Origin: Tanypteryx hageni
Lineage: Eukaryota > Arthropoda > Insecta > Odonata > Petaluridae
Reading direction: 5' to 3'
NCBI GenBank assembly: GCA_028673005.1
Contig: CM054118.1
Coordinates: 62,181,401 to 62,245,400, forward strand
DNA length: 64,000 nt
Under the pieces are notes generated by a model. It did no database searches. It saw only the letters and a program-made list of their open reading frames with translations, and was not told the origin of the DNA. The translations under genes were made by a program, and so were the position numbers. Positions 49,087 to 60,434 of the stretch are shown piece by piece; the first letter of the stretch is position 1; every line of letters begins with the position of its first letter.

Positions 49087-49284
49087 GGTAGCAAACTGGC
49101 CATCGCTTACTCCATCTCGGAACATGACAATCCTCATTGGTTTTACACCATTGTTTCTCCTGAAGAAGTTCAAGAGATGCTCCTTCATTATAGCTTCAAG
49201 GTCTTCAATAATCTCCATACGTGGTGGCTGTAATCGATACTGTATAGAATACCTAAATGCATATCTATCAAAACTCGCAGCCAC
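49087..49284 (-). CDS. AGO2: Argonaute coding exon e (PIWI, Glu finger and second Asp)
   Basis: This 198-nt exon is 66 codons, phase 0 at both ends, residues 175-240. It opens with VAASFDRYAFRYSIQ, carries E198 in RMEIIEDLEAIM (the glutamate that plugs into the slicer site) and ends with D231 in MFRDGVSDGQFAT. The acceptor is CATGGCAG|GTG and the donor ACC|GTAAGT. Confidence 0.94.
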
Positions 49285-49676
49285 CTGCCATGAAAAAAAT
49301 AAAACACTTAAATAAAACAACCATACTACTAATTTAAAAAAATCACTTTAACTCTCAAAACATAGCTAAACAATTCATCTTGAACAGTAATTCAGCAATC
49401 GCAACTGCTGATCTATCTGTACTTCTCAAACATTATACATTAATTTGAACTGGCTCTTCTTGTGAAAAAGGTTGCTGATTTCTGGTATATAGGCAAGTTT
49501 TATATGCAGTATTTATAACTTCAAACACATGCATTCATCCTGCAGAACTCTTATTATCATTATCTATAATAACAATGCATTTCAATGAATTATGTCAGCA
49601 ATAATAAGGACAGGATGAAAAACAAGGAAGTACTAAGAAGAGAAGCAACATATACCAATGAAATAAGGACTAGATA

Positions 49677-49935
49677 CAGAACCAACTTTATGGGGGGAGG
49701 GGGCTAGGAGGGCATTTGTCCAGGGCCCTGTATCTATAGGGTTCCGTGCCTGAAGTTAGCTTATGAACTACTTGTACTTACTAGTCTTAGTAGATACACA
49801 TAACAAGCGTGGAATGTGAAAAAATTACTCTAGATGTTTGTTATAAGAAAGAGATAATTTTTCTGAGTATGGGATAGAGGGGACCCCGTGGCTACCGCCT
49901 TGCTCTGGGCCCTGCGGATCCTAGAGATGGCCCTG
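49677..49935. mobile_element. hAT-type MITE, 259 bp
   Basis: The flanks are ACTAGATA (49669-49676) and ACTAGAAA (49936-49943), an 8-bp TSD with one change. The ends CAGAACCAACTTTA and (reverse complement) CAGGGCCATCTCTA are degenerate TIRs. GC-rich words CAGGGCCC occur near both ends. In the intron between exons d and e. Confidence 0.68.
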
Positions 49936-50666
49936 ACTAGAAATGGCGAAAGCAAAAGCCATTTTTAGAAGAAAGAAACTCCTACTAAAGGGAAATATAA
50001 AGGTGATATCCTCAAGAAGTTGATAAAATGCTATCTATGGAGTATAGCTTTGTATGGGGCAAAAACACAGATGCTAAGAAAAAATTATATAAAATAGGCC
50101 AATAGGATGAAAAATGAGGAAGTATTAAGAAGAATATGAAAGAAGTGAATGATTATACAGACTTTAAGAAAGAGGAAGGATTTGACATTATCTTAGGAGA
50201 AGGAAAGAGAGAGAGCATGATTAAAGACGTGTTAGAAGAAAAACTGGAAGGTAAAAAGAAAGGAATGAAAAGTTTTCAGCTGATTGATGACTTGAAAGGG
50301 AAAGAGAGATATTGAGACATAAAGAAGACTGTGGAAAACAGAGGTATGTGGAGAACCAAATTTAACCAAGAATATTCACAGACCTGTCTACAGACAGACT
50401 ATCTATGATGCTATTATATTTTCAAAATTGCATTGATTTAAAATTATTTCTTATATGCACATCAATAAAATTGTAAAAAATGAAAAGTAAACCCATCAGA
50501 CCATCAACTTTAGCCTCTGATTCCTACAATCTTCTGCTGGCAGCTCTAACAAATAAGATATAAAATAAAGGCTTATCTCAGTTAACTTGTCAACCATTTT
50601 GGTAGGTCTTTGTCATCTAAAATTTTGTCTTTATGATTTCTTTTACATATATGGTAATTTCACATT

Positions 50667-51296
50667 TTTACTTTCTCATATATGTAGTATATAGAGAAAG
50701 TATTGTAATCGTGAAAAAATTCGACAGATTTTGACGGAAATACTCATTTTAGGTGCTCTTGAGTCCATAAAAGTGGCTTTTGCCATTCTGTCTGTCTGTT
50801 TGCAGTTCTGGGGCCCAAACGCATACACAGAATTGAATGATATCTCATATTTATGTAATATTTAATCTTTTGAGGACTTTTTTTTGGATAAAAATGATAT
50901 TGCATAAAGATAAAGGGTAGTTTATTCTAGGCGATTTTTGGAAAATTTTGATTTACTCAAATATGGCTCCATAGAATTTGATTAAAATCAATCCAACTGT
51001 ATAGCCTGGTGTCACAAATAATACTACATAAGCCATATATCTCTTAAAATCTATATGGTATCCAGTGACATTACAATGTATCCTAAGGTACCTATCTTAG
51101 CCCTATGATGTCATATCTTCGCCACTATCCACTCAAAATATTACTACAGCCTAGAATTGAATGATATCTCATATTTGTGGATAATATCATTCATAATATA
51201 TATTCTGAAGAGAGGAACAATATTGCGCAACAATTAAGGGTACTTTATTCTTGGATATTTTGAAACAAAATTCGTTTTACTCAAAAATGGCTAGGG
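50667..51296 (+). repeat. R1-related element, copy e, 3'-truncated
   Basis: Begins TTTTTACTTTCTCATATATG and follows copy d (36615) for about 630 bases, ending near TTTACTCAAAAATGGC. The right TIR is missing. In an Argonaute intron. Confidence 0.68.
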
Positions 51297-51347
51297 CTGC
51301 AATTGGTTAAAAAAATTAATCGAATAATCAAATTTCGGTATTTTTGT

Positions 51348-51425
51348 CGTATGCGGTCTACGGCCGAAATCAAGATGTCATATGTGGTCTACAGCCGAAA
51401 TCAAGATGTCGTATGCGGTCTACGG
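51348..51425. repeat. 31-bp tandem repeat, 2.5 copies
   Basis: Units start GTCGTATGCGGTCTACGG at 51348, 51379 and 51410, with CGAAATCAAGAT completing the first two. A related GTCATATGTGGTCTA word occurs once more at about 51607. Confidence 0.8.
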
Positions 51426-52129
51426 GAAATGCCCTTCTCTTAAAGGGAGTGCACAGTATTGTTGCGCTGTTTATAGAAACATGAATCTGTATTGTTACTC
51501 TGTTTATAGGAATAAATAAACTAGATATAATTTATCGTGCCCATTCCCATCGACATGATGAACTTCCTCGATGTCATGCCTGCAGTCTATGTTATCTCTA
51601 TCCTTGTCATATGTGGTCTATGTTATCTCTAATACCAATCAAACACTACACTTTTCGTGTATGCTCCTTATCGTAATAAATCTAATTCCCCTCTTCGTGA
51701 GTACTGATCCACTTTATGTACGATTTCCCTTGCTTGTTTGTGCAAAACCTTGCATTTACTTCCTTCACCCTACATGCAAACAAACACGAAAATCATGCCG
51801 TAAATGTATGAACCGCACACCAAAAGCAGCTGTAACTGACTGAAGCTGATTGGCCAAGTGAAGGAGTGGGAGAAACCACGTGACATTCCTGACCTGTGCA
51901 TCCAGTTGACACCTGCCTTCATTTGTGCTCCCTACTATAATCCTCTACGCTGTGGTTCTCAACGATTAGTTCAACGTAAATACAAATTTTAAACAATTAG
52001 GTTAATTTTTCCATTACATACAAGAAATTTACATGGCCTGTGTACTTCAAACTAGGTTCAATGCCCTCAGTTCTCATCCAACGTGACAGTATTTCCATCT
52101 TGCGGCAAAATGCAGAACTTAGCGATGTC

Positions 52130-52196
52130 GTTACAAAAAGTGCCGTAATAACGAGAGTGCCGGATCAACGGGTGCCGGATTATCGAGAGTTTATTG
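52130..52196. mobile_element. Tigger-type right terminus
   Basis: Ends TTATCGAGAGTTTATTG then TA. The reverse complement, CAATAAACTCTCGATAATCC, is the common Tigger/pogo terminus. A GTGCCGGAT..A.CG word is repeated twice. The left end was not found. Confidence 0.55.
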
Positions 52197-52199
52197 TAT

Positions 52200-52478
52200 T
52201 AAGTTAGTTCTGTAATTTAAATTTTTAAATAAATTTGTTCCCATAATATCCATGACAGCATGGTATTTTGAAGGACCATGTTTTGCTAAATAAGGGCAAT
52301 CATGATACTCCACAGACGTGACTAAATCATCATCTTTATCTACAACTATACTCACTTCATAACCTCTTATTGTGTGTTCAGGGAAAATCTTGCCTTTAAC
52401 AATACATATTTTTCCTTCTTGTTTCAGTTTAACAAATCCAACAGCATTACTAACATAGTCTTCCCTCATTGACCTCAA
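52200..52478 (-). pseudogene. SWIM-type domain fragment
   Basis: The minus-strand frame contains KICIVKGKIFPEHTIRGYEV then DKDDDLVTSVEYHDCP and KYHAVM. This resembles the SWIM zinc-binding fold found in transposon-associated proteins of arthropods. The usual C-x-C...C-x-H spacing is degraded, and no rest of the gene is nearby. Lies in an Argonaute intron. Confidence 0.45.
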
Positions 52479-52689
52479 AGGGAGAAAAAAGCCATAAAAG
52501 CAACGATGAAATTCGTGACAAGAGACATGCAGTTATTACAAACACTTCTATAGTTTTTCTTTTGACAAGTATAGGTAATAACTAAGGCAGATAGACACTT
52601 AAAACAACAAACTTCATCACATTTCCTATAGACAAGACACACGGAAACTAAGTTGATTCACATTAATTTTGTATATTTGTCAATATTTG

Positions 52690-52745
52690 ACCTGATGATT
52701 CTGTAAAGGCAGATGATGGTGATTATTCACCGAAACCGGTTGCGT
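52690..52745 (+). other. CTGATGAT...GGTGA-ttat-TCACC-GAAACCGG motif
   Basis: A GGTGA/TCACC hairpin (52718-52731) directly precedes GAAACCGGT, with GATGAT before it and CTGATGA at 52692-52698. The arrangement matches the loop of the element at 57679. Its role is unknown. Confidence 0.45.
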
Positions 52746-53655
52746 TTTACTTAATATATTTTGTGAAAATTAGCAAAAATTTAATATAAATAAAAAATAC
52801 TATCTAGCATTGTGCATGTTATTTTATTGTGGAATTCCACGAAGTCTCCGCCAAAACTAGAGTTGTTTTATTCATTTAATATGGGAAAGCTGTTTTAAGA
52901 CGTCAATCTATCTTTTACATATCTTCTGCGTTTCAGTCGAAATAATAGTACTATTACAATAACTGAAAATAAAAATGCTACATTGAACTTGTTTTATCAA
53001 TTAAATGTAATACAAACCTATCTGCCTTCACTCCACACATTTCCACATCTGAATATTGCTCCCTACGACTTCCAATGACGAATCAACATTGGTCAAATTA
53101 TCAGATCTGGCTACACAAAACCCTTCATATGCCATTTTGCAAAACACAAAGCGAAATAAATACAGGAAGGTGCAGTACTTCTACTAATATTTCTTCTAAG
53201 ACGGAGTATAGAGGAAAACAACAGAATTATGTCTTTCAAGCTTCTACTTCTATATCGGCACAATGGCTTCTAGCATGGCTAGCATCAGCTAACATGCTTG
53301 TGGTATTCGCTGACGTCACTAAACACTCGGCAAACTTCAGCTAGCAATCGGATGTGATCGGGTTTGGCATTAACTCGTCCGTTTCAAATTGCTTTTTTAT
53401 AAATATCCGTTAAAAATTTAATGAAAAAACTTTATATTTGCCTATAACAATAGCCATACAATACAACTTCATAAAATTTTTGGTAATTCCCAATATTTGA
53501 CAGTCCCCCATTGATCGTATTGCCTTGAATTTCTACTAAAACAGCATTTTTGTATTTTAAATCGCATTTTATCGGATTGTTGCCGAACTCGGCTTGAGCA
53601 TAGATGAGTGAATAAATGGATTATTTTCTTTTCCACTTGACTACCCTTCAGCAAT

Positions 53656-54135
53656 GTACAGTTGATTCATACATATCAGTGCACAAATAGTAACATTAAA
53701 TTTATTTTAAAAAATACAGGCGAAATATGTCAGACAGAGATTTTGATATTGTTTTTAGTATTTTAAACCTGATAATACTCTATTAATTTGTTTTCCAATT
53801 TTCTCTATCATTGATAAACTATGAATTACAAATGGTATTTATGGTATGAGAATTCCTTGGAATGACTAACACATACTGAAACATTTTCTGTCAATATAAG
53901 TAATCAATTTCATTTAAGTCCATTCTCCAAATGGAACATTCCCCAAAATAAAATCAACATTGTACAACCAGAGGGCATTTCCAAATCGATATTTCTATGT
54001 TGTTGGTTTCTAGTCCCTTCCACTTCCAACTAATGAGATTTTAAGGCATTTTTATTCTATAACTTGTTCAGTTATCTCATTTATAGTCATTATAGTCATT
54101 TATAATCAAAGCGAAAATGGAATAGATAAACTTAC
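53656..54135. other. Intron sequence, nothing recognised
   Basis: The Argonaute intron here shows no element. The same holds for about 48050-49080 and 53000-54130. Confidence 0.4.
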
Positions 54136-54226
54136 TGCTGCAGCTGAAGGAATATCAGTTGAATCGGGGGAAGGATGGGTAACATCAGCTCCAACTACCA
54201 TTATGGGTTGTTGGAAACAGGGCAGC
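54136..54226 (-). CDS. AGO2: Argonaute coding exon d (PIWI, first catalytic Asp)
   Basis: This 91-nt exon encodes residues 145-174. It contains PIMVVGADVTHPSP, the PIWI strand with the first catalytic aspartate (D158). The acceptor is TTTCTAG|G, whose G completes AGG after the preceding exon's AG, and the donor is GCA|GTAAGT in phase 0. It is the shortest exon of the set and would be missed by an open-frame scan. Confidence 0.93.
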
Positions 54227-55248
54227 CTAGAAAATGAAGATTTTTAGTAGGGGAAATGTTTAACTAAGGCAAATGTATAATTGTCAATAACAGCAACAAG
54301 AGAAAAGAATCTTTAATAAAAACCAAAATAAAGTTAGTCCTTGAGATAGTCACTTTAGATATGCTATTTTTTGAAAATACAATGTGAGAAAGTTAAGATC
54401 ACAAATTCCCAACATTTATCTTTCTCTTGAAGATGCAACTACAGGTATGACTTGTTTAGCTCATTTGTTTTGCACAATTTTGATATAGTGCAATTGGCAT
54501 CTTGGTATATAAATTTTTATTTTTTGAAAAAAATTAAAAATAAATTTCTAAAAGGCTCCTATTTTCATGGTCCAAAATTTGTTCCTACTTATCTTCACTT
54601 CTCAGTAGTTTTACACACTAACTAAAGACAAATTAGTTATTTATTCACTTGATTTCCATTTTACGTAAAGGTAATATCAGAGCCCAATGGTTACTATATT
54701 AGTCCGATTACAGTCCCTCCCTGAATATAGCCCCTCCCTATTTCTGAAGCCTCAGTCTTGGAAAAAAGTTTGAAATCCATTATAGACCTCACTTTTAATC
54801 GGTATATAATAATTTGCTTATGTCCCTCTGTCCATAACGCTCTTTGAACTTGAATAACTCAAAGACTAAACAAGCTTTTGACATGATTCCTTTTGCAATA
54901 GGTTTTATTTAGCAGTAGAATTGAGAAAAAACAATTTGCAGTAAAATTTTCCAAAATATTTTCCGACCGATTTTCAATATTTCCATTATTTTTTCCGACC
55001 GATTTTCCAAATTTCCGTTATTTGAAAAAAAATATCAGCTTTTAAATGGGATGTTGCATTGCTGACCACATCAATGTTAAACTTCAAGAGTCAATTGTTG
55101 TCACAACCCGCATATGTGTAATATACACGAGTGCATAGATTGCCTTAAATTATTGTAGAATTTTTCGTGAAAATACGTAATCCTAACGAGACTGGGATTT
55201 AGTTTGGATTCTTTTGTTTATATTAACGACTATATAGATGTAGCGTAA

Positions 55249-55655
55249 AAGAGAAGGGGATGTGTGGAGGGAGATCGGAAGGAAGGGATATAGAATAGAA
55301 AGTACATAGAGAGTAAGGGAGGTATAGAATTAGAATAGGATGGGAGGAAAGAGATTATGAAGGAGACAGAGAAAAAGAGGGAGAGCTATGGATTGGGACA
55401 GGAGGGAATGAGAGAGGGGGGAGGTGAGACAAAAGAGAGGCAGAGAGGGAGGGAGAGAGGAGAAAAGAAAAGAGAGGAAGGGAGGGAGAGAGGGACAGTG
55501 AGAGAGAGGGACAGTGGGAGGGAGGGAGGGAATATTACTATTTATTTATTATTATCATTTAACATAGCTTACTGATTTTGCGTATCAAAATAATATATTT
55601 GGAATATTTATATCATAATAATCCCGTCATATTTGATGGGTTATTATGCTAGTAT
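55249..55655 (-). repeat. Inverted partial copy of the 23237 element
   Basis: The purine-only tract (about 55249-55535) is the mirror of the C/T tract at 23324-23541. It is followed by CATATTTGATGGGTTATTATG and CTAGTA, matching the reversed head of that element. Frames through the tract are low-complexity artefacts. Confidence 0.55.
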
Positions 55656-56939
55656 TCTAAATAATGAGTTTTAATATGTAAGAGCAATGTAGTTACAGCT
55701 ATCAATTTACAATAAAAGTGACATCACATTTTGAGTGTTATAGTTGTAGGCATAATTTAAATATGTATCAAGTGATACTGGATTAAATTCGAAGAATTTG
55801 CATTTATCCTTCAGATACCGCTGACAATGGCTACTTGACTCAGCCTGTATAAATAAGTAATCATCACCAGATTTCCAGTTAACATATTCTTTTCATAATT
55901 AGTTCACCCGTATTTTCGTTACTTATGATATTTATGCCTTGGAATATCACATCAAGGAATACATTCTCTAGATAATTGAAACACCTTCAACACCTCGGTT
56001 TAATTTACGTAAGTAATACTATTATAATGCAATTGCATTATATACAATCAACAGCTGCAAAAGCTCGACAGAGTTGCCTACGGCAGGGCGGGTTATCTCT
56101 TATGGGAGAAATTGGTTCTCGGCAGATGCAAAAAGTACAGTCGACATCCAACCTGGCACTGTTGTCACTCTCTTCGGAAGACAATGAGTGCCAAGCCAAA
56201 TTTTGAGAAGTTGAAACTGGACAACTGTCACGCTGTTATTGTGTTATTCTGTAACTGGTCCCCTTTTACTGTCCCGCCATCCGCCATTATGGTAAAACGT
56301 ACTTGCAAACTTGAGGAAGTCTTATTTTTTTAATACAGGTAAGGTTGTTTTGACAATAGAGTATATGAATGAATGGTTACCAACTTCATATATGCAGATG
56401 ATATGTAGGACTCTTTGTTTGTGTTAATTTTATCATTTTCTGTTCGCCACTAACCTCTTCTCTTTGGTTCTGCTACTGCTCATGACCCTAATGGGAAGCT
56501 TATATACAATGATGGGCAAAACATTTTGACCTTAAGTAAGATCTGCAGGCTGCACAAGAGTGCTTGGTGGGCTGCATGTTCGACGCTCCTGATTTAGTAG
56601 GGCAACTGAAGTAAATGCTACAAGATTAAAATGTACATATCCTGACTCATTCACAATATTGTAGCATGAAATATGTATTTCTTTGCAAATGGCATACAAA
56701 GAGAAACGTAATCTTCATTTCAGAATTCAGAATGAAAAATAGATAAAAGTAAATTGACTTAAATAGATTATGTAAAACTAGATCTACCATAAATCTAACA
56801 ATGACACCAGTAGCATAGCTATGCCTACACAGGTTATGCAGTACATATAGGTATCCTTGTAGAGGGGACCCATGGGGAAACAATTAAGTTATCAATTCTT
56901 ATCTATGTTTAAATAGATATACAAAATAATATTTTTCGG

Positions 56940-57058
56940 TTACTTGTGATTACAAAATAATTAATATTTTGTTATTTTTGAATTATTCGTTCATTTTTCA
57001 ACATGGGGGGATCATTAATTCTTGCATTGGGATCCATGCAGTCATAGTTACACCACTG
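56940..57058. mobile_element. hAT-like right terminus next to a splice donor
   Basis: Ends GTCATAGTTACACCACTG at 57058, reverse complement CAGTGGTGTAACTATG, a common hAT end style. A candidate left end CAGTAGCATAGCTATG lies at 56818, but the flanking 8-mers do not match, so the extent is uncertain. The exon c donor is only 13 bases away. Confidence 0.45.
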
Positions 57059-57077
57059 ATTGGAAAAAATACATTAC

Positions 57078-57231
57078 CTGTTGTTAATTATATGATTAGT
57101 TCCATTGCATTTGGAATTAACCTTAAGCAGGATGTTGTTGACAGTTGCAGGCTTCATTCGGAATATAGTGTCCCCTTTAATGCACTGTGTTAAAACCCCA
57201 AACTTCAGTTCTGCTGTCTGTTTCACTTTTT
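57078..57231 (-). CDS. AGO2: Argonaute coding exon c (MID to PIWI)
   Basis: This 154-nt exon encodes residues 94-143 and parts of codons 93 and 144. It contains KVKQTAELKFGVLTQCI and NNILLKVNSKCNGTNH. These are the MID helix with the conserved Lys/Gln/Cys pocket residues for the guide 5' phosphate, followed by the first PIWI segment. The exon is too short and too split to stand out as a long open frame. It was found because exons b and d left a gap of the expected size. The acceptor is CTGAACAG|AA and the donor ACAG|GTAATG. Confidence 0.92.
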
Positions 57232-57280
57232 CTGTTCAGAGGAGAAATAGTTTTGATATGCTGAAACATCAATCAAATTT

Positions 57281-57282
<2 letters not shown>

Positions 57283-57347
<65 letters not shown>
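57283..57347. repeat. (TA)n microsatellite, about 65 bp
   Basis: Uninterrupted AT dinucleotides. On the gene's strand it lies about 50 bases upstream of the exon c acceptor. Confidence 0.95.
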
Positions 57348-57349
<2 letters not shown>

Positions 57350-57678
57350 TTATTATTAGATGCTTCCTACATAAATAGGATATATTATATACACATTGAC
57401 CCTGATTTATGTTACCCCTTTTTATGAAATTTTGAAGTTACAAAAAAAAATTTTTGTCCAGTGTTTTGTTATACAAAAAAAACTTAAAGCTATAAAAAAA
57501 TCCTTCATTTTTTGTGAGAAAACTGGTAAATAAAACAAGCAACAGAAGAAATAATAGGATTAATGATAACAAAGATGTTTAAACAATAATAATTTTCTTT
57601 TAATTAATGCTGAAAATCCAAAAATCTTTCATTGGCTTAGAAAGTGGTCTTCATTTAGTCAGTGATTATTTATATTAT

Positions 57679-57855
57679 GTGAAGAAGTTTTCTTGGGCTT
57701 CCAGCCGGGTCATGATACTGTCGTACCCGAGGTTCTCCCTGAGGATGATAACAGAGTTTGTTATCGAAACGTCGGAATACGACAGTATCATGACCCGGCT
57801 GGAAGCCCGAGAAAACTTCTTCACATCTCTTCGCCGGGAAAGTCTGAGATCTTTC
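57679..57855. mobile_element. Inverted-repeat element of 177 bp with 12-bp TSD
   Basis: Arms of 47 bases (57679-57725 and 57778-57824) are reverse complements with one difference. The 12-mer TATTTATATTAT stands directly before (57667-57678) and after (57856-57867). The 52-base loop contains CTGAGGA, a GATAAC/GTTATC hairpin and GAAAC. No frame. Lies in the intron between exons b and c. A Penelope-related or other retro-type origin is possible; this is an inference. Confidence 0.75.
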
Positions 57856-58439
57856 TATTTATATTATACTTGGATGGTAAAGTGATTTTTAAAATGTCTT
57901 ATAAGTGAATAACCCAATCCTTCTATAAAATAAAAAGATTTTGCTAGTACATATAGAAAGGGGCATATTTTCATCCTGAAAATATTTGCAAATATATACC
58001 TACAATTGTTTAGATAAAAATTCTTTACATACGTAATGATTCTTTGAATGTAATCAATTATATTTATAAGTACATTAATATGTATTTTATTCAACATATA
58101 ACTCCATCTAATTCTTTACACATCTTCTTTTTAGTCTTTCACATTTTTTTCTTGTATTTCATACTTCATTTGTTAAGCACAAGCCTTTTATTTTTGTTTA
58201 CAATCGCTGCATATCCTATGCTGCTACATAGACTCATATGAGGATGATGACGATGTCATTTTTTATGAAATAAACTTGTTTCTGCATGGTTCCACTAATT
58301 TAAATATCATTTACAAGTGACCTTGTCCCTATGCAGATTATCCCATCCAACGGTGAGCTGCAAGAACCGCTGCGCTACGAGCATCGCTAATCTTTATATT
58401 GTCAAGTATTCGCCGTTGTAAGATATATATTTAATATTA

Positions 58440-59215
58440 CAGTAATCATCGATTGCTATTTATTGCATTTATTACATTCCATAATATATCCCGTTACTTT
58501 TTACCATAGGAACGTATCTCGTTTCATATAATGGGACCTAATAGTATTATGCTTCAATTTACAAAAGGGTTTTTAGGAGCATAATACTTCCGTAAATCAG
58601 AGTCGACATGTAAAAATTAAGATACTTCTAGAAGTGCTACAGAGCTGAAATTTGGCATGAAGATAGGTCATTGGGTACCTCTGGAAAAATCCGAAATTCC
58701 AGAAAAAGTTCTATTTTGCAGCTGTTTTTGGTCCCCTTTTCTGGCAATGTCAACTCATGAACATACATTTACAGAAGCGTTCCAAGCTCTCTATAAACTT
58801 TCTACTAAAACTCACTTTATAGATCATGTGACTTCATTTCGCCAGATTGGTATTACGTAGTTCTTTTCTCACATCTAGGTGTACTTCTGTGAAATATACC
58901 TTTTTCCAATTTTCGGCTCGTTGAAATTAAATCATACCTTACTATTTGTTTATTTTAGCCATTACTATGTTAATAATAATTTTGTTGATTTATATATGTT
59001 CTGATACCATTCATATCATATATAGTACCATAAAGCTCCATAAAATAGAGTACATAACATCTTTTTGTGTTTCAAGAGGATTTGAACCCGAGGTTTTGGA
59101 ACCAATTATATTGTATAACTTGGGTTCTTATGGGAAATTTTGATTCATTAAACATTGTTTCATCTAAATCGCGATTTTCTGGAACGAATTAATGACATCA
59201 ATTGAGAACACACTG
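58440..59215. mobile_element. Tigger-like non-autonomous element, about 776 bp
   Basis: The right end ATTGAGAACACACTG is followed by TA. The left end at 58440 (CAGTAATCATCGATTG after TA) is a weaker match. Its right 350 bases are related to 62575-63028 (CATAAAGCTCCATAAAATA, TGGGTTCTTATGGGA). Confidence 0.55.
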
Positions 59216-59238
59216 TATTATCTTAGATATCTCATATA

Positions 59239-59300
59239 CCATATCTGCCCAAATATAAGCTGACCCCCCAAAAATTTCCACCATTCTTTGACCAAAAAGT
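59239..59300 (+). mobile_element. Left terminus of the TACCGTAT MITE family
   Basis: TA then CCATATCTGCCCAAATATAA matches the left end at 47063. No right end was seen nearby. Confidence 0.45.
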
Positions 59301-60264
59301 AAATTTTGTAGATTTTATGCTGAAGTGTGCAGGGCATGCATGCACAGCCTGAAATACATTATTGGAGATCGAAGAATAGAGTAGAAAATGGTTTAGTTGT
59401 TGACATTTTAAATATTACTCCAATTAATAATTTTGCATTGTTGAAAAATGTTCCACATTGCTACGATAATTTCATTTATCTTCATTTTCAGAAAGGGTCA
59501 AATAAAGCAATAGCGACCTCGCAAGGATAATTTTTAATCCAAGTCTATTTCCAATGTAATTAGCATTTACATTGCCTTAAGAAATTGCATTTTTATAATT
59601 ATACACGTTCCATGAAAAGTTTTACCGAAATTCAGAAACAATTAAGCATCAAAAGCCATCATCGCATTTTCCGTAATCGTCTGCGTAGTCAATGTACACA
59701 ATTTTAATAGATCCCATCAATGAGGTTTTAACATGCATATAAACATTACAATGGCTATAGCAATAACTACAATAGCCAAGTAAAACTAATAGGAACTTCT
59801 TTTAATGGATAATGAAAAATAATACAAATTGCTAACTATTCTTCATGATTCATATGCATAGCCCTGAGAAACGAAATAAAATATCCAATAGCATTTAGAA
59901 ACGAAAGAACAGGTAACAACGGTAACAAAACACAGGTACTTCAAAATTCAATATTCTAGCTTTATTATTTATTCATCGTAGGTCAAATATTTACTTTAAT
60001 TTGAATGCGACGGCAATGAGAGACATGCTGCCATCTATGGGTGACATGAGACTAAACCTTAACCCCAAATTTTTTCTCTAGATATAATTATTTTTATGAA
60101 TATATGTACTGATATTTCAATAATCCAGTTTAAATATGAGCAGACAGCATCGAAATTTGGCATTTAAATTGGGCACTTAAAGATACACCTTTCTCTGCAT
60201 CATAAAATTGGAAGTTCTTAGTAAAAACTTAAGTTTTTAATGACAGTAAGGATCTTAAACTTAC

Positions 60265-60434
60265 CATAATAACCCTTTTGATTAGGTACTATTACCACCA
60301 TTATATCAAGCTTCCCTTTGGGTTTCAAGTTTTCTTCCCAGTTCCTCCTGCGTGTATCCACCATTTCAATGCCAGGTGGTGATATTTTCATACCCAGTCT
60401 CCTACCATTTTGAACCATTTGATCTGCAAATGCA
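60265..60434 (-). CDS. AGO2: Argonaute coding exon b (MID domain)
   Basis: This 170-nt exon encodes residues 37-92 with split codons at both ends. It carries the AFADQMVQNGRRLGMKI start of the MID domain and a hydrophobic strand, LDIMVVIVP, that belongs to the fold holding the 5' end of the guide RNA. The acceptor is ATATAG|T and the donor TATG|GTAAGT. The phase (1 base carried over) fits the AA that opens the next exon, giving Glu. Confidence 0.92.

Noticed and set aside
55357..55575. 72-codon Arg/Glu/Gly-rich frame
   Set aside because: It is the translation of a purine-only tract.
57105..57359. Frame ending in repeated Tyr-Ile
   Set aside because: It is produced by the (TA)n microsatellite and is antisense to an Argonaute exon.
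57725..57778. Firm call of a hammerhead ribozyme
   Set aside because: The core words are present, but an extra base and the missing stem I/III with cleavage triplet prevent a call.
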